Part shown: piece by piece, positions 1 through 5,424 of the stretch
Layout: each line of letters starts with the position of its first letter
Numbering within the stretch: the stretch's first letter is position 1
Assembly: GCA_028694565.1 (NCBI GenBank)
Contig: JAQVKR010000213.1
Coordinates: forward strand, 1-5,424
Direction: 5' to 3'
Source of the DNA: Gammaproteobacteria bacterium
GTDB taxonomy: Bacteria; Pseudomonadota; Gammaproteobacteria; DSM-26407
DNA: 5,424 nucleotides
The notes under the pieces: model-generated
Databases searched by the model: none
The model's input: only the letters and a program-made list of their open reading frames with translations
What the model was told of the DNA's origin: nothing
Program-made: the position numbers and the translations under genes

Positions 1-48
1 TCTTTATGGCTTTCACCCCCCCGGCTGATGGCCGTCAATGCCCCATGG

Positions 49-77
49 ATGAAATGCGCGGCCCATCGGGCTAAAAT
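49..77 (+). promoter_or_regulatory. Candidate sigma70-like promoter of metK
   Basis: ATGAAA at 49-54 (4 of 6 matches to TTGACA) lies 17 nt before TAAAAT at 72-77 (5 of 6 matches to TATAAT). Transcription would begin near 84 and give a leader of about 90 nt. This is one of the few AT-rich spots in a GC-rich leader. The call rests on motif matching by eye only. The rest of 1-48 holds no gene or element I can recognise. Confidence 0.35.
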
Positions 78-93
78 CCGACACTTTGACACT

Positions 94-143
94 CGGCGGC
101 GCTCCCGCCGCCGTCCGCGGCCATCCCCGGGACACGACCGGGG
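94..143 (+). promoter_or_regulatory. Two-hairpin metK leader, possible cis-regulatory RNA
   Basis: Two perfect hairpins follow the candidate promoter. The first has an 8-bp stem (94-101 with 106-113) and a 4-nt loop CTCC (102-105). The second has a 6-bp stem (125-130 with 138-143) and a 7-nt loop. The CTCC loop is complementary to GGAG inside the metK SD (GGAGG, 159-163), so a loop-to-SD pseudoknot is conceivable. I do not recognise any known SAM or SAH riboswitch class here. GC-rich DNA forms such stems easily, so a regulatory role is only inferred. Confidence 0.25.
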
Positions 144-175
144 CCACATGCAATGCCTGGAGGCAACCGGGTTCC

Positions 176-1336
176 ATGCTCAAGAACTACCTCTTCACCT
201 CCGAGTCGGTCTCGGAAGGCCATCCCGACAAGATCGCCGACCAGATCTCCGATGCGGTGCTCGACGCGCTCCTGGAACGGGACCAGCGCGCCCGCGTGGC
301 CTGCGAAACCCTCATCAAGACCGGGGGCGTCATTGTCGCCGGCGAGATCACCACCTCCGCCTGGGTCGACCTCGACGAGGTGGTGCGCGGAGTCATCTGC
401 GACATCGGCTACACCAGCTCCGACATGGGCTTCGACGGCCACACCTGCGCGGTGATGTCCCTCATCGGCAAGCAGTCGGGCGACATCGCCATGGGCGTGG
501 ACCGCACCAGCCCCGAGGAGCAGGGCGCCGGCGACCAGGGACTGATGTTCGGCTACGCCACCAACGAGACCGACGTGCTGATGCCCGCGCCCATCACCTA
601 CGCCCACCGGCTGGTGCAGCGCCAGGCGGAGATGCGCAAGCACGGCGTGCTGCAGTGGCTGCGCCCCGACGCCAAGAGCCAGGTGACCTTCCGCTACGAG
701 AACGGCCGGCCGGCCGGCATCGAGGCGGTGGTGCTCTCCACCCAGCACGATCCGGACGTCTCCCAGAAGGACATCCGCGAGGCGGTGATGGAGAACATCA
801 TCCTGCCCACCCTGCCCGAGGAGTGGCTGGACAAGGACACCAAGTACCACATCAACCCCACCGGCCAGTTCATCATCGGCGGCCCGGTGGGCGACTGCGG
901 CCTGACGGGGCGCAAGATCATCGTCGACACCTACGGCGGCATGGCCCGCCACGGCGGCGGCGCGTTCTCCGGCAAGGACCCCTCCAAGGTGGACCGCTCG
1001 GCGGCCTACGCCGGCCGCTACGTGGCCAAGAACATCGTCGCCGCGGGGCTGGCCGAGCGCTGCGAGATCCAGGTCTCCTACGCCATCGGCGTGGCCGAGC
1101 CCACCTCCATCAGCATCGACACCTTCGGCACCGGCAGGCTGCCCGAGGAGAAGCTGGTGACCCTGGTGCGCGAGCACTTCGACCTGCGCCCCTACGGCAT
1201 CGTCAAGATGCTGGATCTGATCCGGCCCATCTACCGCAGCACCGCCGCCTACGGCCACTTCGGCCGCGAGGAGCCGGACTACACCTGGGAGCGCACCGAC
1301 AAGGCCGACATGCTGCGCGAGGCGGCCGGGGTTTAG
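176..1336 (+). CDS. metK: S-adenosylmethionine synthetase (methionine adenosyltransferase)
   Basis: Cytoplasmic enzyme that makes SAM from L-methionine and ATP, releasing phosphate and pyrophosphate. The protein is 386 aa, close to the 384 aa of the E. coli enzyme, and aligns from end to end. The N-terminal part has the substrate motif GHPDK with His16 and Asp18. The central part has GAGDQG at 117-122 (Asp120). The C-terminal part has GDCGLTGRK (Asp240, Arg246, Lys247), Lys267 and Asp273. These match E. coli His14, Asp16, Asp118, Asp238, Arg244, Lys245, Lys265 and Asp271, so all key residues are present. The ATG at 176 is chosen because homology begins with [10 protein letters not shown] just after it and GGAGG lies at 159-163, 12 nt upstream, slightly far. 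The frame stays open upstream to 86, but that extension lacks family similarity. It is the first gene of a SAM-cycle cluster. Confidence 0.97.
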   Translation: MLKNYLFTSESVSEGHPDKIADQISDAVLDALLERDQRARVACETLIKTGGVIVAGEITTSAWVDLDEVVRGVICDIGYTSSDMGFDGHTCAVMSLIGKQSGDIAMGVDRTSPEEQGAGDQGLMFGYATNETDVLMPAPITYAHRLVQRQAEMRKHGVLQWLRPDAKSQVTFRYENGRPAGIEAVVLSTQHDPDVSQKDIREAVMENIILPTLPEEWLDKDTKYHINPTGQFIIGGPVGDCGLTGRKIIVDTYGGMARHGGGAFSGKDPSKVDRSAAYAGRYVAKNIVAAGLAERCEIQVSYAIGVAEPTSISIDTFGTGRLPEEKLVTLVREHFDLRPYGIVKMLDLIRPIYRSTAAYGHFGREEPDYTWERTDKADMLREAAGV

Positions 1337-1350
1337 GAGAAGAGACTTCA

Positions 1351-1414
1351 ACGCCAAGGCGCAAAGACGCAAAGGCGCAAAGGCGCAAAGGCGCAAAGGC
1401 GCAAAGGCGCAAAG
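1351..1414 (+). repeat. Tandem array of eight 8-bp units (RCGCMAAG)
   Basis: Eight contiguous octamers: ACGCCAAG, GCGCAAAG, ACGCAAAG, then five identical GCGCAAAG copies (1375-1414). The perfect run suggests recent expansion by slippage. The mirrored right arm at 1519-1550 has only four units, so the arms are unequal. There are no spacers between units, which rules out a CRISPR array. Confidence 0.9.
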
Positions 1415-1422
1415 ACAGAAGA

Positions 1423-1500
1423 GTAGGATGGGCAAAGGAGCGTAGCGACGTGCCCATCACCAGACGCGCTGATGGGCACGCTGCGCTTTGCCCATCCTAC
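1423..1500. repeat. Palindromic REP-like core, copy A
   Basis: 78 bp with 15-bp perfect terminal inverted repeats (GTAGGATGGGCAAAG and CTTTGCCCATCCTAC). An inner inverted pair CGTGCCCATC / GATGGGCACG lies inside. The first 39 bp are identical to copy B at 3332-3411. GATGGGC and its complement occur four times in alternating orientation, so the core can fold as one long hairpin or as two adjacent hairpins. It resembles dispersed GATGGGCA palindromes that I recall from many gamma- and betaproteobacterial genomes. Confidence 0.85.
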
Positions 1501-1582
1501 GAACTCTTTCGTCATCTTCTTTGCGTCTTGGCGCCTTCGCGTCTTTGCGTTAGAACAACGAAGCACTGAGCTTCACCATCCC

Positions 1583-1664
1583 CCCCGCCGAGGGGCGCTG
1601 CAGCGGGCCGTCCGGCCCGTCAGGCTCGGCGGGGACGCGGTTTCCACGACGCAACGGCGCTCAC
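1583..1664 (+). promoter_or_regulatory. SAH (S-adenosylhomocysteine) riboswitch
   Basis: Sequence and fold match the SAH riboswitch as I recall its consensus. P1 is a perfect 10-bp stem (1583-1592 CCCCGCCGAG with 1625-1634 CTCGGCGGGG). The conserved GCGCTGC follows P1 (1595-1601). P2 is a 6-bp stem (1604-1609 with 1614-1619). The conserved CAGGCTCGG (1621-1629) and ACGGCGCTCAC (1654-1664) are present. The pseudoknot pairs 1593-1598 with 1657-1662, with one G-U pair where the usual A is replaced by G. The element lies directly upstream of ahcY, its usual partner. In known examples SAH binding switches expression on, so SAH would induce its own hydrolase. Confidence 0.95.
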
Positions 1665-1686
1665 TTTCAGACTCCGGGAGAGTGAG
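1660..1686 (+). promoter_or_regulatory. SD-sequestering hairpin, riboswitch expression platform
   Basis: 1660-1668 (CTCACTTTC) can pair with 1678-1686 (GGGAGTGAG in the paired register, reading G A G A G T G A G with one G-U pair), giving about 9 bp and a 9-nt loop. The outer six pairs, CTCACT with AGTGAG, are perfect. The stem covers part of the ahcY SD GGGAG (1676-1680) and reuses bases 1660-1662 of the SAH pseudoknot, so the two folds exclude each other. This fits a translational ON switch: ligand holds the pseudoknot and frees the SD. The pairing is seen in the sequence; the mechanism is inferred. Confidence 0.7.
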
Positions 1687-1690
1687 AACT

Positions 1691-3106
<1,416 letters not shown>

Positions 3107-3107
3107 G

Positions 3108-3272
3108 TGAGGGTTCAAGCACCAACGCGAAGACGCACAGACGCCAAGGCGCGAAGAAATGAAGGGATGAAGGGGCAGGCGGTTTCGACTCCGCTATCGG
3201 CCCACGCCGCCGTCACGGACCTACATGCCTTGGATTCTATTTGTGCCTTGGCGTCTTGGCGTCGAACCCTCA
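3108..3272. repeat. Inverted-repeat element 2 (octamer arms, no GATGGGC core)
   Basis: Begins one base after the ahcY stop codon. Outer 9-bp perfect inverted repeats TGAGGGTTC (3108-3116) and GAACCCTCA (3264-3272) enclose octamer arms. The left arm is ACGCGAAG, ACGCACAG, ACGCCAAG, GCGCGAAG (3125-3156). The right arm has two perfect CTTGGCGT units (3247-3262) preceded by a degenerate one. The interior (about 3157-3238) has a duplicated ATGAAGGG (3159-3166, 3167-3174) and otherwise nothing I recognise. Same octamer family as elements 1 and 3, but a different loop. Confidence 0.8.
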
Positions 3273-3287
3273 GCCCGCAATGTCTTT

Positions 3288-3443
3288 ACCGCCAAGGCGC
3301 CAAGAGCGCCAAGGGAAGAAACAGTTGGAATGTAGGATGGGCAAAGGAGCGTAGCGACGTGCCCATCACCAACCGTGCGTCGATGGGCACGCCACGCTTT
3401 GCCCATCCTACGGTCCTCCTGGCGTCCCTGGCGCCTTGGCGGT
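3288..3443. repeat. Nested inverted-repeat element 3 (octamer arms around palindromic core)
   Basis: The outer arms share a perfect 15-bp inverted repeat ACCGCCAAGGCGCCA (3288-3302) / TGGCGCCTTGGCGGT (3429-3443). Each arm has three octamers of the GCGCCAAG type (3289-3313 and 3418-3442). A single extra base sits between the second and third unit on both sides (3305 and 3426), so the arms mirror each other even in their irregularity. They enclose core copy B. The element ends 25 nt before the metF start, and T6 (3451-3456) follows the right arm. Together with element 2 it accounts for almost all of the 362-bp ahcY-metF gap. Confidence 0.85.
3332..3411. repeat. Palindromic REP-like core, copy B
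   Basis: 80 bp with the same 15-bp terminal inverted repeats as copy A (1423-1500). The first 39 bp are identical to copy A. The second half differs only in the central loop and a few bases before CTTTGCCCATCCTAC. The surrounding arms in elements 1 and 3 differ more than the cores do. This suggests that the core was copied or homogenised more recently, or is under stronger constraint. Confidence 0.85.
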
Positions 3444-3468
3444 GGAACGCTTTTTTCGAGATCACGCC

Positions 3469-4320
3469 ATGAGCGAATCACGCAATTTCAGCTTCGAGTT
3501 CTTTCCGCCCAAGACCGACGAGGGCCGGGAGAAGCTGCGGGGGGTGCGCGAGCGGCTCGCGCGGCTGGACCCCGCCTATTTCTCGGTCACCTTCGGCGCC
3601 GGCGGCAGCACCCAGGCCGGCACCCTGGAGGCGGTGCTGGAGATCCAGGCGGCCGGCAACGACGCCGCCCCCCACCTCTCCTGCATCGGCACCGACCGGG
3701 GCTTCATCCGCGAGCTGCTCACGACCTACCGCAGCCACGGCATCCGCCGCATCGTCGCCCTGCGCGGGGACCTGCCCTCGGGCAGCCGCGGGGCCGGCGA
3801 ATTCCGCTACGCCAACGAGCTGGTGGCCTTCATCCGCGAAGAGACCGGCGACTGGTTCCACATCGAGGTGGCCGCCTACCCCGAGTTCCATCCCCAGGCG
3901 GCCAGCGCCCGCGCGGACCTGGAGAACTTCGCCCGCAAGGTGAAGGCGGGGGCCGACGCGGCCATCACCCAGTACTTCTACAACCCCGACGCCTACTTCC
4001 GCTTCCTGGAGGACGTGCGCGCCCTGGGCGTGGAGGCGCCGGTGGTGCCGGGCATCATGCCCATCACCAACTACAGCCAGCTGGCGCGCTTCTCCGACGC
4101 CTGCGGCGCCGAAATCCCGCGCTGGATCCGCAAGCGCCTGGAGTCCTTCGGCGACGACCGCGACGCCATCGTCGCCTTCGGCGAGGAGGTGGTCGCACGG
4201 CTGTGCGAGAAGCTGCTCGCCGGCGGCGCCCCGGGCCTGCACTTCTACACCATGAACCGCGCCGAGCCGACGCTGGCCCTGTGGCGCAACCTGGGCCTGC
4301 CCGGCGCCGACGCTGTTTGA
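3469..4320 (+). CDS. metF: Methylenetetrahydrofolate reductase (NADH type)
   Basis: FAD-dependent cytoplasmic enzyme that reduces 5,10-methylene-THF to 5-methyl-THF, the methyl donor for homocysteine remethylation. The protein is 283 aa against 296 in E. coli, a single TIM-barrel catalytic domain without the eukaryotic regulatory region. Visible signatures are FSFEFFPPK near the N-terminus (Glu10, matching catalytic Glu28 of E. coli), FSVTFGAGGS, ALRGDLPSG (Asp101, matching Asp120), VAAYPEFHP, ITQYFY (Gln168, matching Gln183), PGIMPITN and HFYTMNRAE near the C-terminus. It has about four extra residues between the RGDLP and AAYPE motifs relative to E. coli. The ATG at 3469 is chosen by homology. 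Its SD is weak (GAG at 3458-3460), and an in-frame TTG at 3436 lies inside the repeat arm. No own promoter is evident, so it may depend on read-through from ahcY across two repeat elements. Confidence 0.96.
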   Translation: MSESRNFSFEFFPPKTDEGREKLRGVRERLARLDPAYFSVTFGAGGSTQAGTLEAVLEIQAAGNDAAPHLSCIGTDRGFIRELLTTYRSHGIRRIVALRGDLPSGSRGAGEFRYANELVAFIREETGDWFHIEVAAYPEFHPQAASARADLENFARKVKAGADAAITQYFYNPDAYFRFLEDVRALGVEAPVVPGIMPITNYSQLARFSDACGAEIPRWIRKRLESFGDDRDAIVAFGEEVVARLCEKLLAGGAPGLHFYTMNRAEPTLALWRNLGLPGADAV

Positions 4321-4331
4321 AGTGATTTGAA

Positions 4332-4536
4332 TAGACAGGATTAACAGGATTTTTCAGGATTCACAGGATGGCATGGAGGTTTGTTCGGGAAGCGCTGGCT
4401 GCCGGATCGGCACGCGGACACTGGAAAAGTCACCTCCGGAAAAATGATTTGGACATCCGTGCGAACAGTATTTGTTGGTACCGAATAACAACGGGGCAGT
4501 CCTGTTAATCCTGAAAAATCCTGTCAATCCTGTCTA
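4332..4536. repeat. Inverted-repeat element 4 (ACAGGATT-type arms)
   Basis: Left arm 4332-4368 and right arm 4500-4536 are 37-bp inverted repeats with only two mismatches, starting TAGACAGGATT and containing ACAGGATTTTTCAGGATT. Each arm is made of repeated CAGGATT units spaced 9-11 bp apart. The interior (4369-4499, about 130 bp) has no ORF, no convincing promoter and no RNA gene that I recognise; a short GGAGGT / ACCTCC pair (4375-4380 / 4432-4437) lies inside it. The element starts 11 nt after the metF stop and is less GC-rich than its surroundings. ACAGGATTAACAGGAT-like repeats are scattered in many bacterial genomes, as I recall. Mobility is inferred only. Confidence 0.85.
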
Positions 4537-4555
4537 ATTTATCTGTCTAATTTAT
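4531..4555 (+). repeat. Short tandem duplication at the edge of element 4
   Basis: TGTCTAATTTAT occurs at 4531-4542 and again at 4544-4555, one base apart. It duplicates the outer end of the right arm. The bioA SD (AAGGG at 4557-4561, 9 nt before the ATG) follows directly, so this AT-rich duplication forms the immediate upstream context of bioA translation. Confidence 0.7.
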
Positions 4556-4570
4556 TAAGGGTTCTGTCCT

Positions 4571-5424
4571 ATGAACAACCGGGAGATCGTCGAGCGGGAT
4601 CTGCGGGTGGTGTGGCATCCCTGCACGCAGATGAAGGACCACGAGACGCTGCCGTTGATTCCCGTCCGCCGCGGCGAGGGGGTATGGCTGGAGGACTTCG
4701 AGGGCAACCGCTACCTGGACGCGGTGAGCTCCTGGTGGGTGAATCTCTTCGGCCACGCCAACCCGCGCATCAACGCCGCGGTCGCCGAGCAGATCGGGCA
4801 GCTGGAGCACGTCATCCTGGCCGGCTTCACCCACGAGCCGGTGGTGCGCCTATCCGAGCGACTGGTGCGGATCACCCCGCCCGGGCTCGAGCACTGCTTC
4901 TACGCCGACAACGGCTCATCGGCCATCGAGGTGGCGCTGAAGATGAGCTACCACTACTGGCGCAACTCGGGCCGGCCGGAGAAGACCCGCTTCATCAACC
5001 TCTCCAACAGCTACCACGGCGAGACCCTGGGGGCGCTGGCGGTAGGGGATGTCTCCCTCTACAAGGAGACCTACGAGCCGCTGCTGCTGAAGCCCTTCAC
5101 GGTTCCCGCCCCCGACTGCTTCGACCGCGAGCCGGGCGAGTCCTGCGCCGAGGTCGCCCGGCGCATGTTCGTCCACATGGAGCGGGCCCTGGAGCGCCAC
5201 GCCCACGAGACCTGCGCGGTGATCGTGGAGCCCCTGGTGCAGTGCGCCGGCTCCATGCGTATGTACGACCCGATCTACCTCACCCTGCTGCGGGAGGCCT
5301 GCGACCGGCACGGGGTGCACCTCATCGCCGACGAGATTGCCGTGGGCTTCGGGCGCACGGGGACGCTGTTCGCCTGCGAGCAGGCGGGCATCAGCCCGGA
5401 TTTCATGTGCCTGTCCAAGGGGCT
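4571..5424 (+). CDS. bioA: Adenosylmethionine-8-amino-7-oxononanoate aminotransferase (DAPA synthase), 3' end missing
   Basis: PLP-dependent class III (fold type I) aminotransferase. It converts 8-amino-7-oxononanoate to 7,8-diaminopelargonic acid in biotin synthesis, using SAM as amino donor in E. coli. 284 complete codons are present and the window cuts the gene; E. coli BioA is 429 aa. Visible: WHPCTQM near the N-terminus, SSWW (53-56), the phosphate-binding GSSAIE (115-120), SYHGE (147-151), a DEI motif with Asp254 facing the PLP nitrogen, GFGRTG with Arg262 (E. coli Arg253), and CLSKG with Lys283 matching the PLP lysine Lys274. Two positions differ from E. coli: Cys18 replaces Tyr17 and Glu151 replaces Asp147. 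The start is supported by AAGGG 9 nt upstream and by homology from WHPCT. Other class III aminotransferases are possible, but SSWW and the N-terminal block favour BioA. Confidence 0.93.
   Translation, partial: MNNREIVERDLRVVWHPCTQMKDHETLPLIPVRRGEGVWLEDFEGNRYLDAVSSWWVNLFGHANPRINAAVAEQIGQLEHVILAGFTHEPVVRLSERLVRITPPGLEHCFYADNGSSAIEVALKMSYHYWRNSGRPEKTRFINLSNSYHGETLGALAVGDVSLYKETYEPLLLKPFTVPAPDCFDREPGESCAEVARRMFVHMERALERHAHETCAVIVEPLVQCAGSMRMYDPIYLTLLREACDRHGVHLIADEIAVGFGRTGTLFACEQAGISPDFMCLSKG

Larger units (their letters stand above)
1350..1551. repeat. Nested inverted-repeat element 1 (octamer arms around palindromic core)
   Basis: Fills most of the metK-ahcY gap, starting 14 nt after the metK stop. 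The left arm is an array of 8-bp units RCGCMAAG (1351-1414). The right arm carries four units of the reverse complement CTTNGCGY (1519-1550). Between them is a 78-bp palindromic core (1423-1500). The outer ends AACGC and GCGTT mirror each other. No coding signal, transposase or clear target-site duplication is visible. I infer a dispersed non-coding repeat, perhaps a non-autonomous mobile element. In RNA it would form a long stem. Confidence 0.85.

Noticed and set aside
86..91. TTGACA as a perfect -35 box for metK
   Set aside because: The expected -10 region (about 109-114) is entirely GC-rich; TAAAAT at 72-77 with ATGAAA upstream is the better candidate.
1351..1414. CRISPR-like array
   Set aside because: Units are 8 bp, contiguous and without spacers; no cas genes are nearby.
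71..1435. Long minus-strand open frame across metK (similar ones across ahcY, 1667-3118, and metF, 3478-4242)
   Set aside because: These are mirror frames of highly GC-biased genes; their proteins are low-complexity and rich in Gly, Ala, Val, Leu and His, without recognisable motifs.
1420..1510. Peptide-like stretch [12 protein letters not shown] readable in the repeat core (also at 3332-3411)
   Set aside because: It is the translation of the GTAGGATGGGCAAAGGAGCG palindrome, appears in both copies inside otherwise unrelated frames, and looks like a translated-repeat artefact.
1337..1582. Intrinsic terminator after metK
   Set aside because: The strong stems of element 1 are not followed by a T run.
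1472..1690. In-frame open extension upstream of ahcY
   Set aside because: It runs through the palindromic core, repeat arm and riboswitch, has no family similarity, and the SD-supported ATG at 1691 fits the homologues.
3107..3472. Possible small gene between ahcY and metF
   Set aside because: The frame is made entirely of the repeat elements 2 and 3 and has no SD or recognisable domain.
4449..4475. Promoter for bioA inside element 4 (TTGGACA near 4449)
   Set aside because: No -10-like hexamer at 16-18 nt; the nearest AT-rich hexamer TATTTG is only about 13 nt away.

Overview
The window is a chromosomal segment from a GC-rich proteobacterium. All recognisable genes point the same way (+) and concern S-adenosylmethionine (SAM): metK (SAM synthetase), ahcY (S-adenosylhomocysteine hydrolase), metF (methylenetetrahydrofolate reductase) and the 5' part of bioA (SAM-using aminotransferase of biotin synthesis), which runs off the right edge. 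The proteins look like gamma- or betaproteobacterial versions. The SAH riboswitch before ahcY and the GTAGGATGGGCAAAG-type palindromes in the gaps are also features I associate with those classes. The taxonomic call is an inference from memory, not a search.

Layout: 1-175 is the metK leader, with a plausible sigma70-like promoter and two strong hairpins. 176-1336 is metK. 1337-1690 holds a large nested inverted repeat (1350-1551) and then an SAH riboswitch (1583-1664) whose 3' strand can alternatively pair over the ahcY Shine-Dalgarno (SD) sequence. 1691-3106 is ahcY. 3107-3468 is filled by two further inverted-repeat elements (3108-3272 and 3288-3443). 3469-4320 is metF. 4321-4570 is an inverted repeat of a second sequence family (arms 4332-4368 and 4500-4536). 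4571-5424 is bioA, cut just after its PLP-binding lysine.

How the genes fit together: MetK makes SAM from methionine and ATP. Methyltransferases turn SAM into SAH. AhcY splits SAH into homocysteine and adenosine, and the riboswitch should raise AhcY when SAH builds up. MetF makes the 5-methyl-THF with which a methionine synthase (not in the window) remethylates homocysteine. BioA is a SAM consumer in most proteobacteria.

The least explained part is the non-coding DNA. Every gap between consecutive genes is largely occupied by a long inverted repeat whose arms are built from short tandem units: an 8-bp unit (RCGCMAAG) in three elements and an ACAGGATT-type unit in the fourth. Two of the 8-bp elements enclose a near-identical 78-80 bp palindromic core.
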